From CAYLRY01 sp964386535 (GTDB taxonomy: Bacteria; Chloroflexota; Dehalococcoidia; Dehalococcoidales; UBA3254): 51,745 nucleotides of DNA. Positions within the stretch are counted from its first letter, which is position 1, and the number at the start of each line of letters is the position of its first letter. Of the stretch, positions 36,140-44,665 are shown piece after piece. A model generated the notes under the pieces. It did no database searches, was not told the DNA's origin, and saw nothing but the letters and a program-made list of their open reading frames with translations. Location of the stretch: the NCBI GenBank assembly GCA_964386535.1, contig CAYLRY010000018.1:1-51745 (forward strand), given 5' to 3'. The position numbers were made by a program, and so were the translations under genes.

Positions 36140-37504
36140 ATGAACTTGGGAGAGATTTTTAGTTCGGAGAACTTACTTGAAATGGCTTTACCTATAGGAA
36201 TCGGTATAATCATCATTGCCCTTTTACTGTTTCTGCGAAGGTTATTGTACAGATATATCCATAAAGTTGCTGCCAGGACCAAAACCAGGTTTGACGACAT
36301 CCTGATCCGAGAAACCAATATCCCTGTAATTTTATGGTGTATCTGGTTGGGTATTTTTGCTGGTTTTACCATTTATAACGCGCCTGCATCCTGGTCAGAA
36401 ATCACAGACAAAGTCATAGCTGTTTTTTTTACCGCGCTGGGCATATACACTGTGATTGCCTTAATTCTATCTACTCTGAAATGGTATAAATATGAAATCT
36501 GTCCGAGGACGTCCAGCAGTCTGGATGATTTCATTATGGCTACCCTGATAATCGGAACGCCGGTAGTCTGTTCTGTGCTGGGCGCTATCGGTATCCTTAA
36601 TATGTTGGGAATAAGCTCAGACACAGTTAATACCTGGCTTATTACTCATGGCCCTAAACTTGGAGTTCTGACGGTAGTTATGGTTACCCTCATCATGATG
36701 GTGGTTTTAATTATTCCCAAAATAATTGAGCATGCGGTGCGCAATGCCCGAGCAGAACAAACCGAACAGGAAATGCGGAAAAGAGCGGATACCCTGATTA
36801 GCGTCGTGGTTGCTGCTCTACAGGTTATAATTATCTTCATGTATATCCTGATGTTTTTAACGGAAATCAATATCAATATTACGGCTGTTTTAACCGGAGC
36901 AGGTGTAGCAGGCATCGCTATAGGCTTTGGCGCTCAATCACTGGTTAAAGACGTTCTGGCAGGTATTTTTATAATAATGGAAAATCAATACCGCAAAGGG
37001 GATGTGGTCAGAATAGCTGATACAGCGGGTGTGGTGGAGGAGATAAACTTACGCCGGACAATCTTGAGAGATTTAGATGGCATCATGCATGTAGTCCCCA
37101 ACGGTGAAATACGCGTTTCAAGCAACTTTACCAAACAATTATCCAGGGTCAATCTAAATATCAGCGTAGCTTACGATACCGATCTGGATAAAGCTATCTC
37201 TGTCATTAACAGGGTTGGTAAGGAAATGAGTGCAGATCCCCAATGGTCAGCTTATATCGTTACTCCACCGGCAGCCCTGAGGGTAGACAAGCTGGGTGAT
37301 TCCGGCATTGAAATTAAAATCACAGCGGAAACCAAGCCCAGCCAGCAATGGGCTGTCACTGGCGAACTCCGGCTGCGTTTGAAGAAAGCCTTTGACAGAG
37401 AGGGTATTGAGATACCCTGGCCCCACACTAAAATCTATTTCGGCAATCAACCACCTGTGCTCTGGCGAAGGGAAATGGATAACTCACAGGAAAAGAATCC
37501 GTAA
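36140..37504 (+). CDS. MscS-family mechanosensitive channel
   Basis: A 454-residue membrane protein. It has about five helices (17-35, 62-84, 92-115, 136-155, 170-200) before the pore-lining helix TAVLTGAGVAGIAIGFGAQS (about 247-268), the most typical MscS signature. The beta domain follows (GDVVRIADTAGVVEEINLRRTILRDLDG, VVPNGEI). MscS channels open under osmotic down-shock. The N-terminal helices are more than the three of E. coli MscS. It has a GAGGG ribosome site and seems to be a single gene. Confidence 0.92.
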   Translation: MNLGEIFSSENLLEMALPIGIGIIIIALLLFLRRLLYRYIHKVAARTKTRFDDILIRETNIPVILWCIWLGIFAGFTIYNAPASWSEITDKVIAVFFTALGIYTVIALILSTLKWYKYEICPRTSSSLDDFIMATLIIGTPVVCSVLGAIGILNMLGISSDTVNTWLITHGPKLGVLTVVMVTLIMMVVLIIPKIIEHAVRNARAEQTEQEMRKRADTLISVVVAALQVIIIFMYILMFLTEININITAVLTGAGVAGIAIGFGAQSLVKDVLAGIFIIMENQYRKGDVVRIADTAGVVEEINLRRTILRDLDGIMHVVPNGEIRVSSNFTKQLSRVNLNISVAYDTDLDKAISVINRVGKEMSADPQWSAYIVTPPAALRVDKLGDSGIEIKITAETKPSQQWAVTGELRLRLKKAFDREGIEIPWPHTKIYFGNQPPVLWRREMDNSQEKNP

Positions 37505-37541
37505 AAAAGTGGAATAATCGGATCTTTAAGGAGACTGTACC

Positions 37542-38555
37542 GTGAAAGCAGCGGTATTTAATGGTAAAGGAGATTTTAATATCCAGGAGATTCCCTACCC
37601 CCATCTTGAGCCTGAAGGAGTCATTGTGAAAGTTAGAGCTGCTGGTATTTGCGGCTCTGATTTACATGCTTATAGACGCGGCGGACCGGAAGGCTGGATT
37701 ATGGGACACGAATTCAGTGGAGATATCGTTGCAATCGGTGATGGAGTAACCGGAATCAAAATAGGTGATCGTGTAACTGCCATGAGTGGCAGGGGGTGCG
37801 GAAAATGTGCCTTCTGTGATAAAGGCGACCTGGTACATTGCTCCAAATTACGCTTGCTTGGATACGGTATACCTGGGGCTTTTGCCGAATTTGTTTCAAT
37901 CCCGGTTTTCAACTTTGGCGTCTATTCGGCTGCTCTTCCAAGTAACATGTCATATGAAACAGGCGCCACCGCCGAGCCTGTTTCCGTAGCTCTGTACGCG
38001 GTCAACCAGATTCAACCTGAACCTGATGATACAGTAGTCATTATCGGGCTGGGTATCATCGGCATTTGTCTTATACCCATATTAAAGTCTTTGGGTGTCA
38101 CAAAAATAATTGCTTCCGGACATAGAATCCGGCGGTTAAAGATGGCCAGGGACAATGGAGCCAAGCTGGTCTTAGATGCTGAGACGGATGATATTTGTGT
38201 TGCCGTAAACCAGTTTACCCAAGGTCAAGGGGCAGATATAGTTTTTGAATGCGCCGGTTCTCCTGCAAGTTTCCAGCAAGCTTTGAACATCTGTCATCGT
38301 GGAGCAAAAATCAATCTGGTTGGCTTATATGAACAGCTGGTTACCTGGAACCCGGGTTCGATCGTCAGTAGAGACATTACTCTTATTGGTTGTGGTTTAA
38401 AATGGGATCTCCCAGGGGCTGTCAAGTTAATGGAAAAAGGCATTGTAGATACACAACCCTTAATTACTCATGAATTTTCTTTGGAAAATGTTAAAGAAGC
38501 CTTTGAGACGCAGCTAAAGGATAGTGTTGCCATTAAGGTACTCCTGAAACCCTAA
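37542..38555 (+). CDS. Zinc-dependent medium-chain alcohol/polyol dehydrogenase
   Basis: A 337-residue MDR enzyme. The catalytic zinc site includes C37 (GICGSDLH) and H55-E56 (GHEFSG). The structural zinc lobe is C86, C89, C92 and C100. The Rossmann segment is VIIGLGIIGICLIPIL. It resembles threonine/sorbitol dehydrogenases. The start is GTG with AAGGAG 9 bases upstream. Its last 42 bp overlap the 3' end of the opposite DUF2851 gene. The substrate is unknown. Confidence 0.92.
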   Translation: MKAAVFNGKGDFNIQEIPYPHLEPEGVIVKVRAAGICGSDLHAYRRGGPEGWIMGHEFSGDIVAIGDGVTGIKIGDRVTAMSGRGCGKCAFCDKGDLVHCSKLRLLGYGIPGAFAEFVSIPVFNFGVYSAALPSNMSYETGATAEPVSVALYAVNQIQPEPDDTVVIIGLGIIGICLIPILKSLGVTKIIASGHRIRRLKMARDNGAKLVLDAETDDICVAVNQFTQGQGADIVFECAGSPASFQQALNICHRGAKINLVGLYEQLVTWNPGSIVSRDITLIGCGLKWDLPGAVKLMEKGIVDTQPLITHEFSLENVKEAFETQLKDSVAIKVLLKP

Positions 38556-39863
38556 ACGGCATTCCCTGCATTTGCCCTGGGTACAAAGTGTCTTATAAAT
38601 GTACAGCAAGCCTTGCTGACGACGTGCCGTTTTTATCCATTTACCGTTACATCCCAACTGTTGCAGCATATGACGCTCGATTGAATTGACTTCCAACCTT
38701 GGATAGATATCATAAAGCTGCCTGGCTATTTGACCCAGTCTATATTCTCTGCTACAGGCTGCAACAAATGGTAAGAGCACATTTATCACTATATCTGCCG
38801 CTCTTTGTCTACCCAGGAGGATGGGACTTAATACCGTAAGAGGTTGGCTAAAATCAAAGTTTTGAGCCCAATAACCACTAACCTTTACAGCCAGAGCAGC
38901 CTCAAGTCTGGCGGGAACCAACGCAATAACTCTGCCCCTTAATATATCCAATAATGATTCAAACAGTCCGGTTTTATGGTAACGAAAAAGCAAAATGCTT
39001 AGGGCTATAATTCGGCGCACAGGGTGGTTCCCTGGCCTTACCTTGAATAACTCCCACTGGCGGTAACTCATGCTGTCTGAAATACCATAGGATCTCCACA
39101 GTTTTTCCAGCCTTTGTACATAGTCGTCTAAAACGTTCCTTTTAAAGCCGGGACGCTGAGAGGGTAAAAAACCGGCCTGCCCTAGTAAGAAGGCCTGTAA
39201 GTTATCCAAACCTTCTTGCTCTGATACCTGATTCTGGATTATTGAAGTAACCACATCCAGGGGTACCCTGCCGGCCAGTTCTAAAAATGGCTCTTTGTTT
39301 TTTGAATATCCCAAAGCTTCTAAAAATCCCTGATAAAAACTTTGTTCTCTTTTAATACTGCTCCATTCGTTTTTATACCGTAAAGCTCGCTCTTTAAAGC
39401 GAAGACTCCCTGTTTTCTCAAGAAAATTTAACAAAAATTCAGGATCAGTGTTATGCTTTGCTCCTTTACATGGTAAATTAAAAAAGCCGGCTGTTTTACC
39501 TTTCAAATGCGCCAGGGTTTTCTCCAATATTACCGTGGGTACTTCTTGTTGATTTTGCAGGATTGTTTTCCTATCATTGTCCTGCTTCCATGCCACATGT
39601 AATACCACCTGATTATAAACCGGATCCCTGTGATGGCCATGCGCCTCCCAGCAACCATTATAGGTATGAATTTCAATACAACCCTTTTTTTCACACCCGC
39701 TGGATTTTATCATGGCATCCCGAAAGTCAGCACCTCGACCGTCATTTAAACGTCCAGGATAAACAACCTCCAGATTTTTACCCTCAGCATCAGTAAATGT
39801 TTGTTGGCGGCTGACTTGCTCCTTCCAGAGATTGACGATCTGTTTTTCCTTAATTTTTTTCAC
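38514..39863 (-). CDS. DUF2851 family protein
   Basis: A 449-residue protein with the DUF2851 N-terminal signature: YPGRLNDGRGADFRDAMI, CIEIHTYNGCWEAHGHHRDPVYNQVVLHVAW. It ends with a Cys-rich tail (LCTQGKCRECRLG). The DUF has no known function. The HGHHRDPxYNxVxLHV block with acidic GDIEIHxxxxxWxxHGH-like residues suggests a metal-dependent nuclease-like fold, but this is conjecture. Its promoter is well defined (listed separately). It overlaps the dehydrogenase gene tail to tail by 42 bp. Confidence 0.85.
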   Translation of the reverse strand: MKKIKEKQIVNLWKEQVSRQQTFTDAEGKNLEVVYPGRLNDGRGADFRDAMIKSSGCEKKGCIEIHTYNGCWEAHGHHRDPVYNQVVLHVAWKQDNDRKTILQNQQEVPTVILEKTLAHLKGKTAGFFNLPCKGAKHNTDPEFLLNFLEKTGSLRFKERALRYKNEWSSIKREQSFYQGFLEALGYSKNKEPFLELAGRVPLDVVTSIIQNQVSEQEGLDNLQAFLLGQAGFLPSQRPGFKRNVLDDYVQRLEKLWRSYGISDSMSYRQWELFKVRPGNHPVRRIIALSILLFRYHKTGLFESLLDILRGRVIALVPARLEAALAVKVSGYWAQNFDFSQPLTVLSPILLGRQRAADIVINVLLPFVAACSREYRLGQIARQLYDIYPRLEVNSIERHMLQQLGCNGKWIKTARRQQGLLYIYKTLCTQGKCRECRLGFQEYLNGNTIL

Positions 39864-40270
39864 CTCTATTATTTATTCCGTATAGAAGATAATCCTTACT
39901 GTGTATATCTGGATTTTTTCGCAATACGCATATCTCAATTATACACGTTTCCGTGTATTTAACAATAGCAGAATGAATCTAACAATAACGTTTTTATAAT
40001 GAATCTAACCTGTTGTTCGCGAAAAAGTAGATTTTTTAGGAAAGCGGTATAGCCGGTATCTATTCAAAAAAATACTCATAATTTGAAGGTCAATTTTTCA
40101 ATGAAGACTAACTGGCCTTGAAATACAAGCAAACGAACCTGAATGAGGCCAACTTATTTACCAGATTACCGCATAAACCTTGCACCTTTTTCTAGGCTAT
40201 CTGATAGTGGATTTTATCTGAGTTGCATAATATAAGATTTCTTTAAGGGATCAACTAGCTCGTATTAAAG
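39864..40270. other. Intergenic region upstream of DUF2851
   Basis: About 400 bp. It holds the DUF2851 promoter and its internal palindrome. The rest (about 39970-40270) shows no gene or clear structure. Confidence 0.45.
39938..39965 (-). promoter_or_regulatory. DUF2851 promoter with operator-like palindrome in the spacer
   Basis: On the minus strand, TTGTTA (39960-39965), a 16-base spacer and a perfect TATAAT (39938-39943). The spacer contains the perfect inverted repeat ATACACG / CGTGTAT (39941-39958), a position typical for repressor or MerR-type control. A nearby TGTATA recurs at 39902. Confidence 0.55.
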
Positions 40271-40492
40271 TCAGGCTTCATATTTAAATTCAGCTTTTTC
40301 AGCTATGATAGTTAGAAGAGTCGCTGTGGCCCCCCGGGGTTGGTATACGCCTGTCTCCCATTCGCTGATTGTCTGCTGCCGGGTGCCCATTTGTTCTGCC
40401 ATTTTTTGCTGCGTTAATCCCAGATGCTTTCGTAAAGCCAGAATATGTTCCTTATCCCATTTTGGCAAGGTTGCTTTATATTGGTTCGCCAT
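40271..40492 (-). CDS. Small XRE-family helix-turn-helix regulator
   Basis: A 73-residue protein that is almost entirely an XRE/Cro-type HTH: HILALRKHLGLTQQKMAEQMGTRQQTISEWETG, with the recognition helix RQQTISEWE. The YQPRGATATLLTIIAEKA end completes the fifth helix. There is no good ribosome site before the ATG, but a promoter lies directly upstream and would give a nearly leaderless message, as for some phage-type repressors. The partner or target is unknown. The operator-like palindrome upstream of DUF2851 is a candidate target. Confidence 0.85.
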   Translation of the reverse strand: MANQYKATLPKWDKEHILALRKHLGLTQQKMAEQMGTRQQTISEWETGVYQPRGATATLLTIIAEKAEFKYEA

Positions 40493-40500
40493 ATACCCGC

Positions 40501-40530
40501 ATTTTAACTGATTCCCACTTCCTACGTCAA
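40501..40530 (-). promoter_or_regulatory. Promoter for leaderless XRE transcript
   Basis: On the minus strand TTGACG (40525-40530), an 18-base spacer and TAAAAT (40501-40506). The expected start point is within about 2-4 bases of the XRE ATG at 40492. Confidence 0.5.
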
Positions 40531-40806
40531 AAAGAAATTTAATTTAATAACCGAATTTCTATCTACTATTAATTTAGATTTATTAATCCGGCTTTCTACT
40601 GTCAAGTCTCATCACTGCCATTAATGCGGTTGAAATTGTTGAAAACGGTCCGCTGTTTTAAGACTGGGGGTTATACCTTGTAACAAAGTAAATCAATTAG
40701 CATAATTTATTCCAATATCAGGACTTTACAAGCCATATGCCGATATTATTAGGCCTGAATTTACCTGAAATTAGATGAGATTTATTGTAGTTTGCTTTGC
40801 TCTTAT

Positions 40807-40835
40807 TTGCACCACCTCTGTATCTGCGCTATTAT
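40807..40835 (+). promoter_or_regulatory. groES-groEL promoter
   Basis: TTGCAC, a 17-base spacer and TATTAT (5 of 6), ending six bases before the CIRCE element, so a bound repressor would cover the transcription start. Confidence 0.5.
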
Positions 40836-40840
40836 ATAAA

Positions 40841-40867
40841 TTAGCAGTCAGAGCTTTAGACTGCTAA
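40841..40867 (+). promoter_or_regulatory. CIRCE element variant (HrcA operator)
   Basis: TTAGCAGTC, nine bases, GACTGCTAA. The canonical CIRCE is TTAGCACTC-N9-GAGTGCTAA; here position 7 of each arm is changed symmetrically, so the dyad is perfect. It is about 40 bp upstream of groES, the expected position for heat-shock control by HrcA. Confidence 0.9.
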
Positions 40868-40904
40868 TAAATTAAACATTAATTTTTTAAGGAGGACATA
40901 GAGA

Positions 40905-41198
40905 ATGGCAGCAAAACTACAACCATTGGCTGACCGTTTGGTAGTCAAACCAATCCAGAAAGAGGAAATGACTAAGGGAGGTATTTATCTGCCTGACACT
41001 GCCAAAGAGAAACCACAGGAGGGAGAAGTAATCGCCGTAGGACCCGGTAGAGTAACCGATGATGGAAAAAGGATAGCTATGGACCTTAAAGTAGGTGATC
41101 ATGTTATTTATTCAAAGTATGGCGGATCGGAAATTAAGATTGATGATGTGGAAATGATAATTTTGCGGGAAAGCGATATTCTGGCCAAAAAAGTCTAA
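40905..41198 (+). CDS. groES: Co-chaperonin GroES
   Basis: A 97-residue Cpn10: LQPLADRLVVKPIQKEEMTKGGIYLPDTAKEKPQEGEVIAVGPG includes the mobile loop (about 17-33) that contacts GroEL, and the C-terminal VEMIILRESDILAKK is present. It has an AAGGAGG site. It forms the heptameric lid of the GroEL cage in the cytoplasm. It is the first gene of the groES-groEL operon, under the CIRCE element. Confidence 0.98.
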   Translation: MAAKLQPLADRLVVKPIQKEEMTKGGIYLPDTAKEKPQEGEVIAVGPGRVTDDGKRIAMDLKVGDHVIYSKYGGSEIKIDDVEMIILRESDILAKKV

Positions 41199-41272
41199 GA
41201 TTTCCATATTCACAAAATTTATCATTAAATTGGTATCTTTGAACATGAAAGTAAATAAGGAGAAGATAAAAT

Positions 41273-42901
41273 ATGGCGAAACAGATAATATTCGGTGAAG
41301 ATGTCAGACATGCCCTTAAGAGAGGCATTGATACTCTGGCAGATTCGGTTAAAGTGACCCTGGGACCCAAGGGCCATGCTGTGGCTCTGGATAAAAAGTT
41401 CGGCGCTCCCCAGGTTGTGGATGATGGTGTAACCATTGCTAAAGAGATTGAACTACCGGATCCATTTGAAAACATGGGTGCCCAATTGGTTAAAGAGGCC
41501 GCAGTCAAAACCAATGACGCTGTTGGTGATGGCACTACTACCTCAACTATATTGGCCCATGCCCTTGTCACAGGGGGATTTAAAAATATTGCAGCCGGTG
41601 CAGATAACATGGCTTTGAAAAGAGGCATAGAAAAAGCCACCAAGACCATCATCGAAGAACTTAAAAAGAACTCCACAGAAGTTAAAGGCAAAGAGCAAAT
41701 TGCCCAGGTAGGCACTATCACTGCCAAGGATAGAGAAATCGGTAACCTTATTTCTGATGTGATGGAAAAAGTAGGTAAAGATGGCGTAATCACTGTGGAA
41801 GAATCTAAAGGTACTCAATATGAGACCGAGTTCGTAGAAGGTATGCAATTTGACCGCGGTTATATAAGCGCTTATTTTGTTACCAATGCTGAAAAAATGG
41901 AAGCAGTTATTGAAGACCCGTATATTCTTATAACTGATAAGAAAATATCAGCTATCGCGGATGTCCTTCCTGCTCTGGAGAAGATCCTTCAGGTCTCTAA
42001 AAATTTGGTTATTATTGCCGAAGATGTCGATGGTGAAGCCCTGGCTACTCTGGTGGTTAACAAGCTACGCGGTACTTTAAATATCCTGGCAGTCAAAGCT
42101 CCTGGATTTGGTGACAGGCGCAAGGCCATGCTCGAAGATATCGCCGTACTGACAGGTGGAAAGGTTATCTCGGAAGAGGTAGGACGCAAGCTGGATTCTG
42201 TAACTGTTGAAGATCTGGGCAAAGCCCGCCGTGTTACCAGTGATAAAGACAATACCACTATCGTAGAAGGTAAGGGGTCAGAAGCTGATATCCAGGCCCG
42301 GATCAAGCAGATCAAAGCACAAATCGCTGAGACAACCTCAGATTTTGATCGCGAAAAACTCCAGGAAAGACAGGCCAAACTGGCCGGCGGCGTGGCGGTT
42401 ATTAAAGTCGGGGCAGCCACGGAAGTTGAGTTGAAAGAGAAGAAGCATCGGGTAGAAGATGCGCTTTCCGCTACCAAGGCCGCAGTTGAGGAAGGTATTC
42501 TGCCCGGCGGTGGTGTTGGTCTGCTGATGGCTCTTCCGGCACTGGATGGTATAAAGGCTGAGGGCGATGAAGCCACTGGCGTTGATATTGTCAAAAAAGC
42601 CATTGAGGAACCTATTCGCTTCATTGCCGAAAATGCCGGTCGCGACGGCGCGGTTATCGTGGATACTATAAAAAGAAGTCCCAAAGGCTGGGGTTATGAT
42701 GCTGTGGCCGATGATTTTGGCGATATGATTCAAAAAGGTATCATAGATCCCACCAAGGTGGTCAGATCCAGTCTCCAGAACGCTGCCAGTATTGCATGTA
42801 TGGTACTTATTACCGAATCTCTGGTTGCAGATATTCCTGAGAAAGAAAAAGCCATGCCGGCTATGCCTCCTGGCGGCGGATATGGCGGAATGGATATGTA
42901 A
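41273..42901 (+). CDS. groEL: Chaperonin GroEL
   Basis: A 542-residue Cpn60. The ATP-binding region is VTLGPKGHAVALDKKFGAPQVVDDGVT and DGTTT; the apical domain includes GYISAYFVTN. The C-terminal GGM-type tail is MPPGGGYGGMDM. GPKGHAVAL in place of the common GPKGRNV is a form I associate with Chloroflexota. It lies 74 bp after groES with AAGGAG. It folds cytoplasmic proteins. A strong hairpin follows the gene. Confidence 0.98.
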   Translation: MAKQIIFGEDVRHALKRGIDTLADSVKVTLGPKGHAVALDKKFGAPQVVDDGVTIAKEIELPDPFENMGAQLVKEAAVKTNDAVGDGTTTSTILAHALVTGGFKNIAAGADNMALKRGIEKATKTIIEELKKNSTEVKGKEQIAQVGTITAKDREIGNLISDVMEKVGKDGVITVEESKGTQYETEFVEGMQFDRGYISAYFVTNAEKMEAVIEDPYILITDKKISAIADVLPALEKILQVSKNLVIIAEDVDGEALATLVVNKLRGTLNILAVKAPGFGDRRKAMLEDIAVLTGGKVISEEVGRKLDSVTVEDLGKARRVTSDKDNTTIVEGKGSEADIQARIKQIKAQIAETTSDFDREKLQERQAKLAGGVAVIKVGAATEVELKEKKHRVEDALSATKAAVEEGILPGGGVGLLMALPALDGIKAEGDEATGVDIVKKAIEEPIRFIAENAGRDGAVIVDTIKRSPKGWGYDAVADDFGDMIQKGIIDPTKVVRSSLQNAASIACMVLITESLVADIPEKEKAMPAMPPGGGYGGMDM

Positions 42902-42935
42902 TACCGGATTAAATGTAAATTCAAGTTTTTAAAAA

Positions 42936-42973
42936 TTTAATCCCCTTCCTGAACTAACAGGAAGGGGATTAAA
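42936..42973. terminator. Bidirectional terminator between groEL and M16 protease
   Basis: A perfect 16-bp inverted repeat (42936-42951 and 42958-42973, CCCCTTCCTG core) with a 6-base loop. The T-run is better for the leftward protease gene than for groEL. Confidence 0.85.
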
Positions 42974-43045
42974 CTATTATGAATCAATATTTATAAGTGA
43001 AGGCTGTATACTACAATTAATAATTCTATTGAAGATTAATATTTA

Positions 43046-44314
43046 TTATATTTTAAGAATTCTTTGAAGCGGATCAGGGTTATCAACAGGGCCTACCACA
43101 GCTAGTCTCAGTCTGTCGTTTAAAATTACATCCCGTGCTATCTGTATTAGTTGTTCAGCCGTGACGTTATTGATAATATCAACAATATCCTCCAGTGTCA
43201 GTATACGGTTAGTCAACATTTCCTGTCCCCCTAACCAGCCGGCCACATTACGGCTGTCTTCCATACGTAGTAACAACCGCCCTTTGGAAATCTCCCGCGC
43301 TTTTTTCATTTCTGCTTCAGGTATAAATTCTTTTACTTGAATTAACTGGCCAAGAATGGCCTTTACAGCCTGTTGCAGATTATCCGGATCAACACTAGCT
43401 GTAACTGTCAGTGAACCTGTATCCAAAAAATGTTCCACATAGCTGCTTATACTATAGGCCAGGCCCAGTTTGTCCCGAATCTCACTGAATAACCGGCTAC
43501 TCATGCCTTCTCCAAGAATTACGTTTAAAAGATCAAGAGCGAAACGTTGAGGATGTGATAAAGAAATTCCTGGCAAGGCCAGGCATAAATGGGCCTGCTC
43601 AGTATCACGTTTGATGATGCGAATCCTTTCGTTAGGACTTTCCCGGTATTCCAGGAAATGTCTGTGATTCATTCCGGACTCATCACGCCAGTAACCTAAT
43701 AGTCTTTCGAATACCTCTACTACATCTTTGTGGTTGACCTTACCGGTAACTGTTACCACCGTATTCTCTGGAACATACCTTGACTTTAGAAAGTCAAGCA
43801 GCATCCCGCGACTGATTCCAGCCATTGATTCCCGCGTACCAGCAATGTCTCTCCCTAAAGGATGCTCAGGCCACAATAATTCGTCAATCAACAGGCCTAC
43901 CTGCTGCGAGGGCGAGTCTTTGCACATATTTATTTCTTCTATTATCACCTGCCGCTCTTTTTCAAGATCCTCAGGATTTAGATTGGAATTCAGCAGGAGA
44001 TCCACCAGAACCTCTGCGGCATCTGTGAAATGATCTCTGGTAACCTTGCACCAGTAAAAAGTCAATTCTTTATCAGTGGCCCCGTTTAATATTCCTCCCA
44101 CTCCCTCGATAGCCTCGGATATTTCCCTGGCCGTGGGACGCCTGGGAGTGCCCCTGAAAAGAAGATGCTCAATAAAATGAGAGGTCCCCGCCTCTTGCTC
44201 GGTTTCATAGCGGGAACCTACGCCCACAAAGATGGCGATACATACTGAATGAGTATTGGGCATGGTGCTGGTAAGTATACGGAGGCCGTTGGCCAGAGTG
44301 GTTTTCTGGTACAA
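43046..44314 (-). CDS. M16 family zinc peptidase (processing-peptidase-like)
   Basis: A 422-residue protein starting YQKTTLANGLRILTSTMPN. The inverted zinc motif HxxEH is H46-x2-E49-H50 (SHFIEHLLFRGT), with the third ligand Glu in VIIEEINMCKDSP. The C-terminal half has the non-catalytic LuxS/M16-like repeat with GLAYSISSYVEHFLDTGSLTV. It is similar in size to bacterial processing-peptidase-like PepR/YmxG. No signal peptide, so probably cytoplasmic. It is a single gene converging on groEL. Confidence 0.94.
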   Translation of the reverse strand: MYQKTTLANGLRILTSTMPNTHSVCIAIFVGVGSRYETEQEAGTSHFIEHLLFRGTPRRPTAREISEAIEGVGGILNGATDKELTFYWCKVTRDHFTDAAEVLVDLLLNSNLNPEDLEKERQVIIEEINMCKDSPSQQVGLLIDELLWPEHPLGRDIAGTRESMAGISRGMLLDFLKSRYVPENTVVTVTGKVNHKDVVEVFERLLGYWRDESGMNHRHFLEYRESPNERIRIIKRDTEQAHLCLALPGISLSHPQRFALDLLNVILGEGMSSRLFSEIRDKLGLAYSISSYVEHFLDTGSLTVTASVDPDNLQQAVKAILGQLIQVKEFIPEAEMKKAREISKGRLLLRMEDSRNVAGWLGGQEMLTNRILTLEDIVDIINNVTAEQLIQIARDVILNDRLRLAVVGPVDNPDPLQRILKI

Positions 44315-44665
44315 GGTTACCTCCTTGAATGGAAATTCTTATATGATTATTTTATGTTATCGAAATATCAGTGTCAAACTAACACCAGCCCGGTTATGCT
44401 TTTTATTTGTGGTTTATTGCTTCCATTCATTATGAAATAAAAAAATACCCAGACGCGTGTTTATATTTTTGTTATACCTGTTATTGATTTCGTCTTAAAG
44501 TGAGATAGACAATCACTGAAAAGATAAATTTGATTTCCGGGATGATTATAGCGAGTAGCACATGATATACTTAATATTTATGGAATAACAATCCGGTAGA
44601 CCAGGTTTTACATTTATTATTATTAAAAATTAATTAAAGTTACATTAATAGTTGGGATTAACAAG
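44315..44665. other. Divergent intergenic region, M16 protease / sensor kinase
   Basis: 351 bp, AT-rich. A TATACT-like -10 is present near 44566 but lacks a good -35. Nothing else is recognised. Confidence 0.35.

Larger units (their letters stand above)
40493..40904. other. Divergent intergenic region between XRE gene and groES
   Basis: 412 bp holding the XRE promoter at one end and the groES promoter with CIRCE element at the other. A short GTTGAAA repeat lies near 40630-40645. No gene is seen. Confidence 0.5.

Noticed and set aside
41989..42684. A 231-codon open frame opposite groEL (and another at 41134-41793)
   Set aside because: Shadow frames with Ser/Thr/Pro-rich nonsense composition inside a certain groEL.
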